Shown: in pieces, positions 34,279-43,494 of the stretch
Position numbering within the stretch: position 1 is the first letter of the stretch
Layout: the number at the start of each line of letters is the position of its first letter
DNA from: Pseudolabrys sp963742345
GTDB taxonomy: Bacteria; Pseudomonadota; Alphaproteobacteria; Rhizobiales; Xanthobacteraceae
DNA: 64,000 nt
Assembly: GCA_963742345.1 (NCBI GenBank)
Contig: CAVULO010000010.1
Coordinates: 124,001-188,000 of the forward strand
Reading direction: 5' to 3'
The notes under the pieces: generated by a model
Told to the model about the DNA's origin: nothing
Database searches by the model: none
The model's input: the letters and a program-made list of their open reading frames with translations, nothing else
Position numbers and translations under genes: made by a program

Positions 34279-35441
34279 GAGCGCTCCCCGGTAAACAGGC
34301 GTGTGAGTTTCGCGGCGATTTCTGGCAGCGGCAGTACCGCAGAGCACAAGCCGGCATTGGTGACCTGGCCCGGCATACCCCAGACCACACTGGTTGCCTC
34401 GTCCTGCGCCAATACGTGGCCTCCGGCCGCAACAATCGTCTTGGCGCCGGCGAGTCCGTCCGAACCCATGCCCGTTAGCACCAGCGCGAGTACCTTGTTG
34501 CCCCAGACTTCGGCGGCGGACGTAAACATCGGGTCCACCGCAGGCTTGCAGAAATTCACAAGGGGACCGTCATCGATCGAAATCACCGCGGTACTGTCAC
34601 GACGGGTAACTGTCATGTGCTTGCCGCCGGGGGCGAGGTAGACGGTCCCGGCGACGATCTCCTCGCCGTCGACCGCCTCGTGCACAGGGCGCTTGGCAAC
34701 GCGAGAAAGATGTTCGGCGAGAACGGCCGTAAAGGTCGGCGGCATATGTTGGGTAATCAGGACCGGCACGCGCTGAAGCACGCTGCCGATCTCCGCGACC
34801 AGGCTGTTGAGCGCCTGCGGCCCCCCGGTGGAAGCACCGATCAACAATACCCGCGGTGGAGTGTTCGGCAGCGGCCGTAGCGTCAATGCCGGCGGTGCCG
34901 CGATATCCTCGCCCGGCTGCGGCACGATCGAGGGCGCCGCCGGCTTTGTCTCCAGCGGAGCACGTCCCTGCGGGGTCGCGGAGCGCAAGCGCTTCGCACG
35001 CACGCCGAGCTGCCGGATCTTCTCAATCAGGTCGCGCCGGAATGCAGTAGAGGCGCTGACCTCGCGATTGCTGGCCGGTTTCGGAATGTAGTCTGCGGCG
35101 CCGAGCGACAATGCCCTCAAGCTGATCTCGGCATTCCGCCGCGTCAGGGTGGAAGCCATGATCACGACGAGATCGCGCTTTTTCTCAAGCAGTAAGGGCA
35201 GCGCGGCGATGCCGTCGAGCTCCGGCATGTCAACGTCGAGCACGACCACATCGGGGTCGACGCGCTCGAGTTGATCTACGGCCTCGCGCCCGGTCCGCAA
35301 GGTGGCGACTACGTCAAGATCGGGCTCGGATTCGACCCAGCGCGCAAACAGCCCACGCACGACAACAGCGTCGTCGACGAGCATAACGCGGATACGCCGA
35401 CTGGCGGCGGCGGAAGACGGCGGAGCGACAACTAAGTTCAT
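34275..35441 (-). CDS. cheB: Chemotaxis protein-glutamate methylesterase CheB
   Basis: CheB demethylates and deamidates chemoreceptors when phosphorylated by CheA. The 388-residue product has a receiver domain (about 17-135) with Asp in VVVLDVDMPELDG. After a Pro/Ala-rich linker comes the methylesterase domain (about 195-385), which shows the catalytic triad: Ser in IGASTGGPQ, His in ITQHMPP and Asp in TGMGSDG. It overlaps cheR by four bases. Confidence 0.95.
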   Translation of the reverse strand: MNLVVAPPSSAAASRRIRVMLVDDAVVVRGLFARWVESEPDLDVVATLRTGREAVDQLERVDPDVVVLDVDMPELDGIAALPLLLEKKRDLVVIMASTLTRRNAEISLRALSLGAADYIPKPASNREVSASTAFRRDLIEKIRQLGVRAKRLRSATPQGRAPLETKPAAPSIVPQPGEDIAAPPALTLRPLPNTPPRVLLIGASTGGPQALNSLVAEIGSVLQRVPVLITQHMPPTFTAVLAEHLSRVAKRPVHEAVDGEEIVAGTVYLAPGGKHMTVTRRDSTAVISIDDGPLVNFCKPAVDPMFTSAAEVWGNKVLALVLTGMGSDGLAGAKTIVAAGGHVLAQDEATSVVWGMPGQVTNAGLCSAVLPLPEIAAKLTRLFTGERS

Positions 35442-35492
35442 TGGACGCGACTGACTTTACTGATTTTATGTTCCTGAACTGCGGCGCGACGA

Positions 35493-35858
35493 TCAAATCA
35501 GCCCGACTTCCTGGAACTTGGCCTCCACGATCTCCTTGTCGAACGGCTTCATGATGTACTCGTTGGCACCGGCGTGCAGCGCGCGTGCGATATGCGCCAC
35601 ATCATTCTCGGTGGTGCAAAACACCACTTTCGGACCATCGCCGCCGGGCAGTCGGCGAAGCGAGCGCAGGAAGTCATAGCCATCCATCTTCGGCATGTTC
35701 CAGTCTAGCAAGATTGCCTCTGGTAACTGTCGCCGGCACGCCTCTAGCGCCTGCTCGCCGTCCTCGGCCTCCACGATCTGGAAGTCGAGCCCTTCTAGAA
35801 TTCGCCGCGCCACCTTGCGAATGACGCTGGAGTCGTCAACAACCAAACACGTTTTCAT
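35493..35858 (-). CDS. cheY: Chemotaxis response regulator CheY
   Basis: A 121-residue receiver domain that on phosphorylation by CheA would bind the flagellar switch. Motifs: VVDDSSVIRK, phospho-acceptor Asp in ILLDWNMPKMDG, VVFCTTEND and IMKPFDKE. The W-N-M-P-K-M-D-G-Y motif is that of bona fide CheY. It lies between cheW and cheB, with about 50 bp on each side. Confidence 0.93.
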   Translation of the reverse strand: MKTCLVVDDSSVIRKVARRILEGLDFQIVEAEDGEQALEACRRQLPEAILLDWNMPKMDGYDFLRSLRRLPGGDGPKVVFCTTENDVAHIARALHAGANEYIMKPFDKEIVEAKFQEVGLI

Positions 35859-35910
35859 CGTACAGCCTCGCTTTGTTCACGCCCAATTCTCATTCCTTCA
35901 ATCGACCGCT

Positions 35911-36372
35911 TCACGCCGCGGCCGCCTTAACTGCAATGTCGAGCACACGGTCGACATCGAGCACCATCAAAAGTTGTCCATCGAGCCGATAAATCCCGGT
36001 CGACACGGTCGCCAGGCGTGGATCGAGATTGGTCGGGTTTGGCTCGCACGCCATGTCGTCAAGCTTGAGGACCTCGCCCACGCTGTCGATCAACAAGCCG
36101 TAGGATTCGCCCCGTGACTCCACGCCGACCGCCATCGCCGGGCTGTTATCCTCGCGCTGCCCGAGCCCGAGCCGGCGGCGCATGTCGATCAACGTCACGA
36201 TGCGGCCACGCAGATTGAGTACTCCCGCGATTTCCGCCGGCGCCAACGGCACCTCGGTCAATCGTTCGGGTGCAAAAACATCCTGCACGCGCAGAATCGG
36301 CAAACCAAACAATTGGCCGCCGATCAAGGCGGTCACATATTCGTGCAGATTTTTGTCGGCGGTTTCGCTCAT
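35911..36372 (-). CDS. cheW: Chemotaxis coupling protein CheW
   Basis: CheW bridges chemoreceptors and CheA in the polar signalling array. The 153-residue product is one CheW domain, with FGLPILRVQDVF, PLAPAEIAGVLNLRGRIVTLIDMRRRL and GLLIDSVGEVL. The C-terminal region ends DGQLLMVLDVDRVL. It starts 11 bp after the cheA stop. Confidence 0.94.
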   Translation of the reverse strand: MSETADKNLHEYVTALIGGQLFGLPILRVQDVFAPERLTEVPLAPAEIAGVLNLRGRIVTLIDMRRRLGLGQREDNSPAMAVGVESRGESYGLLIDSVGEVLKLDDMACEPNPTNLDPRLATVSTGIYRLDGQLLMVLDVDRVLDIAVKAAAA

Positions 36373-36382
36373 GGTTCGTCCG

Positions 36383-39004
36383 TTACGCCGCCCGACCGAC
36401 GTCGGTCTGCTCCTTGAGTGCAGCGATTAGTCCCTGCCGATCGAACTTGGCGACGTAGTCGTGGAATCCGACGCGGCGGCCGCGCTCTACCGCTTCGGCA
36501 GATACAACTGATGACAGCGCGATGATCGGCAATCCGGCGGTGCGCAGGTCGCCGCGCACGGTTTCAGCGAACTGGAAGCCATTCATATCCGGCATCTCGA
36601 TGTCGGTAATAGCCACGTCGAAAAGACGATTGTCCCTGAGTATTGCCAACGCCTCTTGCGCCGAACCGACCGCAGTCACCTGATAGCCGGCCGCCTGCAA
36701 TACCGGGGTAAGCATGTTGAGGAAGAACGGTGAGTCGTCGATGAGCAACACTGTGTGTTGGCGGTGCTGCGCCGGCTGCTCTTTGCGACGAAACCAATCC
36801 TCGAAGGCGAGCGGCAGGAAATGGCCGACGTCGATAATCTCGGTGGCATGACCCCGGACAATGGCGGAGCCGAGCACGCCCGGATTGTCACTCGCAACTT
36901 GAATGTCGAGGTTGTCATCGACAATGTCGATGATCTCGTCGACGACCAGCGCCATAGAGCGACTTCCGTCGGAGAACACCAGCAGCGACTGGGCGCCCTC
37001 GCCTTTTACACGCACGTCCTCGCTCATGCTGATGAGCGGCATCAAATGGCCGCGGTACTGCACCATGTGACGGCCGTTTGACAGTTCAATCTTTTGCGCG
37101 TCGATCTCTTCAAGCCGCGTAATGAGCGACAAAGGGACCGCCTTGGGCTGGGTCGATCCGGCGCGGAATACCAACAATGATGTGCTTGCTTCATTGGCGG
37201 CGGCATGGCCGCTGTCCGCAGTTTCGGCAACGGCCAATTGCGAAGCGACTGTGTTCCCGAACGACTGCGCAACTCCGTTCGGATCGATGATCATGATGAC
37301 CGAACCGTCGCCCAGAATAGTATTACCGGAGAACATTGCGATATGACGCAGTTTGCTCGACATCGGCTTCACTACGATTTCTTCCGTGTGAAACACACCG
37401 TCAACGACGATTCCGAAAGTCTGGCTGCCGACCTGGCTAACGACGATAAATCCGCCGTCGATATCACCAGCGCCCTTGTCGAAACCCAGCAAGTTGCCGA
37501 GACCAACAAGCGGCAAGAGCTTGTCGCGCAGCCGCAACACCCTGGTGTCCTTAATGCGTTCGATACGGTGCTCGCTCCCACTGCGTGCGCGCACGAGCTC
37601 AACAACGGATAGCTGCGGAATTGCGAAACGGTGGCCGCCCGCCTCGACAATTAACGCCGCGACAATTGCGAGCGTGAGAGGAATTTTGATGGTGAAGCTC
37701 AACCCCGCGCCGACCACCGATTTTACGTCGATAGTCCCGCCGATCTGATCGATGTTGTTGCGTACGACGTCCATTCCGACGCCGCGACCAGAAACGTTGG
37801 TAATTTTCGCGGCGGTGGAGAATCCGGGTGCGAAAATGAACTTGTGAATCTGCGATTCCGTCAACTTCTCCACGTCGGTCTCGGAGACAAGGCCCTGCGC
37901 GACCGCCTTTGCCTTGATGCGGTCGGTATCGAGGCCACGGCCGTCATCGGCGATATGGATGATAATGTAACCGCCTTCATGATAGGCGGAGAGACGGATC
38001 TGCCCGTGTTCCGGCTTTCCTGCAGCGCGCCGCTGAGCGGGAGTCTCAAGTCCATGATCCGCCGAGTTGCGCACCATGTGGGTGAGCGGATCTTTAATGA
38101 GATCGAGTACCTGACGATCGAGCTCGGTCTCGGCACCTTGCATTTCGAGCTCGATCTTCTTCCCGAGCTCATTTGAAAGGTCGCGCACAATGCGCGGCAG
38201 CTTCTGCCATGCATTGCCTATTGGCTGCATGCGCGTCTTCATTACGCCCTCCTGCAGTTCGGCGGTCACGTTGGACAGCCTCTGCAGCGGCGTCTTGAAT
38301 TCGGACTCTTCGTGGCTACGCACGATCTCAAGGAGCTGATTGCGGGTGAGCACCAGTTCGGACACCATCGTCATCAATTGCTCGAGCGTATCGACCGTAA
38401 CGCGGATTGATTGATTGGCGCCTTTGGCAGCCTCATCATCCTTCGCGATTGCGTCGGTATGCGCCGGCGTGGACTTGGACTTTACGACCGATGGATCAGC
38501 CGCAGTTTCACGAAACGCGCGTTCGAGGTCATCGAGAGAATCTTCGTCCGGCCGCAGCGGACGCTCCAGTACCTGCGAGACGAGCGTTCCGACCGTTTGT
38601 TGGGATTCGGCGCGCGTATTCACCGACGCGACCCGCTCGACCATTCGCTCAAGACCGGAAATCAGATCGGTGTCGCCGCCTTCAGGCTCGCGCTGCTCGT
38701 GCTCGAGAGATTCCAGAATTGCCTTGATGCGATCGATGGTCGCCAGAATGAGCGTGACAGCTTCGCTCGACGCCGGCGCGCCATCGCGAAACTTGCCCAT
38801 CAATGTCTCGGCCGCGTGCGCGAGCGCCTCCAGACGTGGCAAGCCAAGAAAGCCGCAAGTGCCTTTGATTGTGTGGACAAGGCGGAAAATATTATCGAGG
38901 ATCTTGGCGTTGTTCGGATCCTGCTCGAAGCGCACGAGCTCGACGTCGACCACGTCGAGACTTTCGTTCGTCTCGGTGACAAATTCCCGCAGCAGGTCGT
39001 CCAT
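36383..39004 (-). CDS. cheA: Hybrid chemotaxis histidine kinase CheA with C-terminal receiver
   Basis: CheA autophosphorylates in response to receptor arrays and passes phosphate to CheY and CheB. The 873-residue product contains an HPt domain with His44 (RLVHTIKGTCGF) and a dimerisation domain (about 205-270). The ATPase domain has HMVRNSADHG, DDGRGLD and GRGVGMDVV. Two CheW-like regions follow (about 435-570 and 585-730), then a C-terminal receiver (about 750-865) with Asp in AITDIEMPDMNG. The fused receiver makes it a hybrid, as in other alphaproteobacterial che systems, where it may act as a phosphate sink. The ATG at MDDLLREFV has AAGG eight bases upstream; an ATG five codons earlier is the alternative. 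Confidence 0.95.
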   Translation of the reverse strand: MDDLLREFVTETNESLDVVDVELVRFEQDPNNAKILDNIFRLVHTIKGTCGFLGLPRLEALAHAAETLMGKFRDGAPASSEAVTLILATIDRIKAILESLEHEQREPEGGDTDLISGLERMVERVASVNTRAESQQTVGTLVSQVLERPLRPDEDSLDDLERAFRETAADPSVVKSKSTPAHTDAIAKDDEAAKGANQSIRVTVDTLEQLMTMVSELVLTRNQLLEIVRSHEESEFKTPLQRLSNVTAELQEGVMKTRMQPIGNAWQKLPRIVRDLSNELGKKIELEMQGAETELDRQVLDLIKDPLTHMVRNSADHGLETPAQRRAAGKPEHGQIRLSAYHEGGYIIIHIADDGRGLDTDRIKAKAVAQGLVSETDVEKLTESQIHKFIFAPGFSTAAKITNVSGRGVGMDVVRNNIDQIGGTIDVKSVVGAGLSFTIKIPLTLAIVAALIVEAGGHRFAIPQLSVVELVRARSGSEHRIERIKDTRVLRLRDKLLPLVGLGNLLGFDKGAGDIDGGFIVVSQVGSQTFGIVVDGVFHTEEIVVKPMSSKLRHIAMFSGNTILGDGSVIMIIDPNGVAQSFGNTVASQLAVAETADSGHAAANEASTSLLVFRAGSTQPKAVPLSLITRLEEIDAQKIELSNGRHMVQYRGHLMPLISMSEDVRVKGEGAQSLLVFSDGSRSMALVVDEIIDIVDDNLDIQVASDNPGVLGSAIVRGHATEIIDVGHFLPLAFEDWFRRKEQPAQHRQHTVLLIDDSPFFLNMLTPVLQAAGYQVTAVGSAQEALAILRDNRLFDVAITDIEMPDMNGFQFAETVRGDLRTAGLPIIALSSVVSAEAVERGRRVGFHDYVAKFDRQGLIAALKEQTDVGRAA

Positions 39005-39120
39005 AAAAAACGCCTTCATCGACGGGCATTGGCCCGTCCGCCGCTTTCCGTCGGAAGCGCGGCCAGTGTGTCGGTGAAGCGTTTAATTTTAGTTGCGCGG
39101 GCGCGATACAGCCAATGCCG

Positions 39121-39135
39121 TTAACCGGTCGTTAA
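39121..39135. promoter_or_regulatory. Perfect CtrA box in the chpT-cheA gap
   Basis: TTAA-CCGGTCG-TTAA is an exact TTAA-N7-TTAA match and reads as a match on either strand. It lies 117 bp upstream of the cheA start and just downstream of the chpT stop, so it would act on cheA-W-Y-B-R. CtrA control of chemotaxis genes is known in alphaproteobacteria; binding here is inferred. Confidence 0.6.
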
Positions 39136-39161
39136 TTGCTGGAAAGCCTTCCGCCGCGCGC

Positions 39162-39797
39162 TTATTGCGCGGTGATCACGACCGTTTCGCCGTCCATCGT
39201 CACGGTGGCTTTGACACCACAGGCCTTGGCCAGAAGGCCGGTATAAAAAGGTTGAATACGATGCGCGTCCAGACCCTCGCCGCTTCCCTCGCCCGTAAGT
39301 AATGGCGGCACGGCCGGCGGAACTTTAGCGTTGGTGCCGGCGGCACTGACCGTAAATCCCATAGTGTCGCCCGAGCCGACCGGTTCGACGCTGATCTTGC
39401 CGCCACGCGGGATTGTCTGTCCTGCGATAACAAGCATGTTGAGCAGCAATTTGACCCGGTTCTTGGGCGATAGGGCCCGGGGGAGGTTCCAGACGAGCTT
39501 GGTCTTCTCGTCCTCGAGGAAACCGCGTGCGATCGCTTCAGCGTCACCGAGGTCGATCTGTGCACCGGCGGAGCCGGCGGCGCCAAACGCGATACGGCAG
39601 AACTGTAATTTGGCCGAGGCGGTGCCGGCGCTCTTTTTGATAAGGTCGAGCGCAAACACCTTGGTCGCCTCATCCTTTTCTTCCTCGAGTACCTCAAGTC
39701 CGTTGACGATGGCGCCGACCGGGCTGATGAGATCGTGACAGACACGCGAACACAGCAAGGCCGCAAGATCGAGTGCTTCGATGGAAGAATCGGACAT
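39162..39797 (-). CDS. chpT: Histidine phosphotransferase ChpT
   Basis: ChpT relays phosphate from the hybrid kinase CckA to CtrA and CpdR. The 211-residue product has the phospho-accepting His21 in SRVCHDLISPVGAI. A two-helix DHp-like domain is followed by a degenerate ATPase-like domain (about 85-211) lacking the nucleotide-binding G boxes. The NGLEVLEEE segment after the His is characteristic. It is immediately upstream of cheA on the same strand, 157 bp away, with a CtrA box between them. With ctrA and sciP in the same window, most of the CtrA output module is encoded here; cckA and divL are not. Confidence 0.93.
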   Translation of the reverse strand: MSDSSIEALDLAALLCSRVCHDLISPVGAIVNGLEVLEEEKDEATKVFALDLIKKSAGTASAKLQFCRIAFGAAGSAGAQIDLGDAEAIARGFLEDEKTKLVWNLPRALSPKNRVKLLLNMLVIAGQTIPRGGKISVEPVGSGDTMGFTVSAAGTNAKVPPAVPPLLTGEGSGEGLDAHRIQPFYTGLLAKACGVKATVTMDGETVVITAQ

Positions 39798-39925
39798 AGA
39801 CTAGTCTCCGCTGGGCATGCAGGCTGCCCCAATCGGGCGAATCGATTGTCGCGCCGACTTGGCGAGGTGATACACCGCACCTAAACCACCGCCAAGGACC
39901 GTGAGGTAGCAATAGGACGGGGCGC

Positions 39926-40753
39926 TTGAGTTCGGGTTCCGAAATTCTGCCGGCCCAGGCGGCGCGGCTAATGGAGGATTTGACTGCGATCGTCGCGCGC
40001 GCTTGCGCGGAAATCATGGCGGTTTCGCCTGCCACCGTGGTGCAGCGGACGAAATCTGACCAGTCGCCGGTCACAGCCGCCGATGAGGCATCCGAAGCGG
40101 CGATCTTGCAAGGCGTGAACCGGCTTTTGCCGGCTGTTCCCGTCGTTTCGGAAGAATCCGCTGACGGCAACCAAAACCGTTTCGCCGGAAGTTTCCTGAT
40201 AGTAGATCCACTCGACGGCACGCGCGAGTTTCTCGCCGGCCGTGACGAGTTTACGGTCAATCTCGCCATCGTCACGCGCGGTATACCGATCGCCGGCATC
40301 ATCGCCGCACCGAAACGTGGTCAGGTTTGGCGCGGCATTGTTGGCGTCAAGGCCGAGCGGCTTCGGCTGCTAGAGGGTGGCGCCGACCAGCCGCAGACGA
40401 TTCGCACGCGGCAGTGGCCGCGCCAGGGAGCAATCGCCGCTGTCAGCCGCTCACATTTCGATGCTGCCACCAATGCCTTCCTGATCTCGCTTGGATCGCC
40501 AACCCTGAGCGCCAGCGGCTCGGCGATCAAGTTCTGTCAGGTCGCGGAAGGCGCCGTGGACGTCTATCCGCGCCTCGCAACGACCTGCGAGTGGGACGTG
40601 GCGGCCGGGAATGCACTTGTCGTCGCGGCCGGCGGGGTGGTGACGAGCCCGCAAGGTCTGCCCTTGGCCTACGGGCGCGCAGCTGAGAAATTTCGTGTGC
40701 CGGCGTTCATTGCGTGGGGAGACGCTGGCAAGGCGGCAGTCGGCGGCGTTTGA
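39926..40753 (+). CDS. cysQ: 3'(2'),5'-bisphosphate nucleotidase CysQ
   Basis: CysQ hydrolyses 3'-phosphoadenosine 5'-phosphate to AMP, removing an inhibitor made during sulfate assimilation. The 275-residue product has the inositol monophosphatase fold motifs: SEES (about 74-77), the metal-binding DPLDGTREF (about 93-101) and the distal CEWDVAAGNALV near 214. A TTG start with GGACGGGG upstream gives the full-length protein; a downstream ATG (MEDLTAIV) would shorten it by 15 residues. It is divergent from chpT. Confidence 0.9.
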   Translation: MSSGSEILPAQAARLMEDLTAIVARACAEIMAVSPATVVQRTKSDQSPVTAADEASEAAILQGVNRLLPAVPVVSEESADGNQNRFAGSFLIVDPLDGTREFLAGRDEFTVNLAIVTRGIPIAGIIAAPKRGQVWRGIVGVKAERLRLLEGGADQPQTIRTRQWPRQGAIAAVSRSHFDAATNAFLISLGSPTLSASGSAIKFCQVAEGAVDVYPRLATTCEWDVAAGNALVVAAGGVVTSPQGLPLAYGRAAEKFRVPAFIAWGDAGKAAVGGV

Positions 40754-40765
40754 CGCGACTTTCGC

Positions 40766-41266
40766 TCACTGCCCCAAACCGCGCGCAACGTTTGGCCATT
40801 TGCGCTCTGCTGTATCGATGATGCGGCCGGGATCGGCAAGGAAGGTGGCGCGCGTCTGCTCACTATAGAAGAGATAAAGCCGCTGGCCGACCACGACCCA
40901 GAAAAGGGGATGACCCGGTACCGAACGGTCGCGGCCAATAGCTACCGGATCGTACCCCGCAAAGCGCGGCGCATACACTTCCGGGTGCTTTTCAAAAGCA
41001 CCTCGATTGCCCTCATTGCTAAACCGCCAGACCGCCCCATCCAAATTCAATTCGAATTCCGGCCGGCCAAATAGCGCCTTGCCCTCAGTGAAATAGGCCA
41101 CCGGGTCAAAGCCGCTAATGGCAAGACCAGTTTCTGCATTGACCGCCAATTGGTTGTCGGTCGCGGCACGCAGCCCTACGGGTGCGAAAATACCGCTGCC
41201 TAAGGCGATGCCTAGCAATAGCCAAAACAAGAGAGGCGGCTTCCGTTGCTGCCGTGGTGCAGTCAT
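40766..41266 (-). CDS. YHS domain-containing exported protein
   Basis: A 166-residue protein with an N-terminal hydrophobic segment (about residues 12-33), acting as signal or anchor. A YHS domain follows (about 45-110): LAISGFDPVAYFTEGKALFG and AVWRFSNEGNRGAFEKHPEVYAPRFAGY. YHS domains occur in metal-related and dehydrogenase-associated proteins; this exported type is common in Hyphomicrobiales but has no assigned role. It converges with cysQ, the stop codons being 12 bp apart. Confidence 0.8.
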   Translation of the reverse strand: MTAPRQQRKPPLLFWLLLGIALGSGIFAPVGLRAATDNQLAVNAETGLAISGFDPVAYFTEGKALFGRPEFELNLDGAVWRFSNEGNRGAFEKHPEVYAPRFAGYDPVAIGRDRSVPGHPLFWVVVGQRLYLFYSEQTRATFLADPGRIIDTAERKWPNVARGLGQ

Positions 41267-41381
41267 AGTTCTCGGCGACGATAAATGATTCGGGACAAGA
41301 CTATCGTCGCCACTTTAGAGCGGCCGGCGTGAGCATCCGGTTAAACGGGGCGTGGGACCTTATTATTCAATGGAGCAGAAG

Positions 41382-41963
41382 ATGCGCACGATTTTGCGCC
41401 TTGCCGCCCTGACACTTGCCCTTGCCGCCTTTGCCCCGGAGCTTGCAACAGCCCAGAACCCGCCACCGCCGCAGCAGGGCAATACATTTACGCCTAATGA
41501 GTTAGTGCGGGAGGGGCATCGCTTCTTTGGCACCGTGTCTCGCGGACTGGCGCAGATTGTCGAAACAGCTGTCAGCCGCTGGGGCCAGCCAAATGGGTAT
41601 GTCCTGGGGCAGGAAGGCAGCGGGGCCTTCGTCGTCGGGCTGCGTTATGGCGACGGCAAGCTCTACACAAAGAATGCCGGCGACCGTCGCGTGTTCTGGG
41701 AAGGTCCGTCCGTGGGATTCGATACCGGCGGCGAAGGCGCCCGCACGATGATGTTGGTTTACAATTTGCCGGCAACCGAAGCCATCTATCAGCGCTTCGC
41801 CGGCATCGACGGCTCTGCCTATTTCATCGGCGGATTTGGCATGACCGCACTCGCCTCCGGCAACATCATCGTGGTGCCGATCCGATCAGGCGTCGGTTTG
41901 CGGCTGGGCGCCAATATCGGCTACCTCAAGTTTACGCCGAAGGCGACCTGGAATCCGTTCTGA
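41382..41963 (+). CDS. eipA: EipA-family (DUF1134) periplasmic envelope protein
   Basis: A 193-residue protein with a signal peptide (cleavage near A-T-A-Q, residue 24) and a DUF1134 domain (about 55-190). Typical segments are YVLGQEGSGAFVVGLRYGDG and IGGFGMTALASGNIIVVPIRSGVGLRLG. The Brucella member EipA (envelope integrity protein A) is a lipid-binding-like beta-barrel protein needed for envelope integrity and is transcribed under CtrA control. A GGAG six bases before the ATG sets the start. Upstream there is one TTAA half-motif (GGTTAAACGG near 41340) but no full CtrA box. Confidence 0.85.
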   Translation: MRTILRLAALTLALAAFAPELATAQNPPPPQQGNTFTPNELVREGHRFFGTVSRGLAQIVETAVSRWGQPNGYVLGQEGSGAFVVGLRYGDGKLYTKNAGDRRVFWEGPSVGFDTGGEGARTMMLVYNLPATEAIYQRFAGIDGSAYFIGGFGMTALASGNIIVVPIRSGVGLRLGANIGYLKFTPKATWNPF

Positions 41964-42123
41964 TCGCCGCCGGATTTACCAGTTTCCTGGCAAAGAGCCG
42001 CCGGAACCTATTGCACCCGCGACGCGTGCCCGGCTTTAGGCTAGTCTCGACATGGGCCGGACGGACCCGTCAGCCGATGCCATGGGCTTTACCAAGCGCG
42101 AGTAAGTTGGAGGCGTATGTTCC

Positions 42124-43422
42124 ATGATTGAACCGATCATGTATTTCGGGATCGGGTTTCTCGTCGCAGCTCTGATCGGGCTCGTTGTCGTTCCTCTGGT
42201 ACACGGCCGCGCGGTCAGATTGACAATGCGTCGGCTCGAAGCCGCAGCGCCGTTGTCGATGGCTGAAATTCAGGCCGATAAGGACCAACTGCGTGCCGAA
42301 TTTGCTATGTCGACGCGGCGCCTGGAAATGAGCGTCGAGCAGCTCAAGACCAGAAGCACCAGCCAACTGGCCGAACTCGGCAAGAAGGGCGACGCCATCA
42401 ATCGCCTGAAGATCGAGCTCGGTGAAAAAACGGCCACCATTTTTGCGCTGGAAGCGCGCGACAAGAACCTGCGCGACCAGTTGCGTGCAACCGAAGAGGA
42501 AGTCGCGGTCAAGACCAGCGTTATGCATGATGCCCAGCGCACTTTGTCTGACAAGCAGGCCGGGCTCGCCAAGTTGATGGGCGAACTGGACGAGCGATCC
42601 ACCCTCGCCGATTCCCAAAAGATCGAGATTATTGCGCTCAAAACCCAGGTCGATGCGCTGAAAGAACGGCTGGATAGCGCCGGCCACGAGTTGAGGGTCG
42701 TCGAGGACCGTCGGGATGCCGAGCGAGTTGAATTGAAAGCCGCGACACAGGAGTTGTCATTTGAGCGCGGCAGGGTCGAGAATCTGGGCCGTCGCATCGC
42801 CGAGCTTGAGCAGCAGTTGGCGGCCCAGGCTAAGGAGGCGGAGATCCTCGGTCGGCGCGCGCACGATCTTGAAAGTCGACTCGGTGAGCAGTCGCGGTTG
42901 CTCAATGAAAGTGAATTTGAGCTCAAGCAACTGCGTCAGGAGATTGAATCTGCGCGCAAAGTCGAAAGCGACCTGCGTACTGCTATCGTCGAAATCGAGG
43001 GCCGCTCCAATTCGTCGGCTCAAAGTCTCAAGACCGAGAATACTCAACTGCAGGCTTCGATCGCTCACGTCAAAGAGGAGCGCGACCGCTTCGCCCGAGA
43101 GCTCGGTGCCATGAAACGTGAGACAGAAGAGGCATGGGCATCCGAGCGCGTGGAGAACGCGCTCCTGCGCGAGCGTATCAACGACGTAGCGGCGGAGGTG
43201 GCAAGGCTGGCTTCTGCACTGGAAGGACCAAACTCGCCGATTGACGCGCTCCTGGCTGCTGAGACTTCGCGCGAACGGACGAATCCTGTCGTGTCAACCG
43301 TCGGCGCTGACGTCGATCTTGCCGCGCCGTCACACAACGGTAACCTGGCCGATCGCATCCGCGCTTTGCAGTCTCAAGCCTCGCGTTTGTCGCAGAGCGA
43401 CGATCCAAAAAAACGCAACTAA
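42124..43422 (+). CDS. Membrane-anchored coiled-coil protein, unknown function
   Basis: The 432-residue protein begins with one transmembrane helix (MYFGIGFLVAALIGLVVVPLV, about residues 6-26), followed by a long charged region (about 45-365) with strong coiled-coil character and many Glu, Lys, Arg and Leu. A short, low-complexity tail ends DPKKRN. The opening pattern and the segment PLSMAEIQADKDQLRAEFAM are familiar from conserved hypothetical proteins of Bradyrhizobium relatives. A structural or envelope-scaffold role would fit, but none is known to me. It lies just before the tRNA-Val gene. Confidence 0.75.
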   Translation: MIEPIMYFGIGFLVAALIGLVVVPLVHGRAVRLTMRRLEAAAPLSMAEIQADKDQLRAEFAMSTRRLEMSVEQLKTRSTSQLAELGKKGDAINRLKIELGEKTATIFALEARDKNLRDQLRATEEEVAVKTSVMHDAQRTLSDKQAGLAKLMGELDERSTLADSQKIEIIALKTQVDALKERLDSAGHELRVVEDRRDAERVELKAATQELSFERGRVENLGRRIAELEQQLAAQAKEAEILGRRAHDLESRLGEQSRLLNESEFELKQLRQEIESARKVESDLRTAIVEIEGRSNSSAQSLKTENTQLQASIAHVKEERDRFARELGAMKRETEEAWASERVENALLRERINDVAAEVARLASALEGPNSPIDALLAAETSRERTNPVVSTVGADVDLAAPSHNGNLADRIRALQSQASRLSQSDDPKKRN

Positions 43423-43443
43423 AAAGGCCTGCGAAACGGCCTT
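43421..43443 (-). terminator. Candidate terminator for the DUF971 transcript (minus strand)
   Basis: Read on the minus strand, AAGGCC and GGCCTT form a 6-bp stem around an 8-nt loop and are followed by a T-run. It overlaps the 3' end of the convergent coiled-coil gene. On the plus strand no T-run follows, so it works mainly for minus-strand transcripts. Confidence 0.5.
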
Positions 43444-43494
43444 CGCTTGACACTTCTCCGAGGCATTCTTTATATCGCGCGTCCGCCATTGGCC

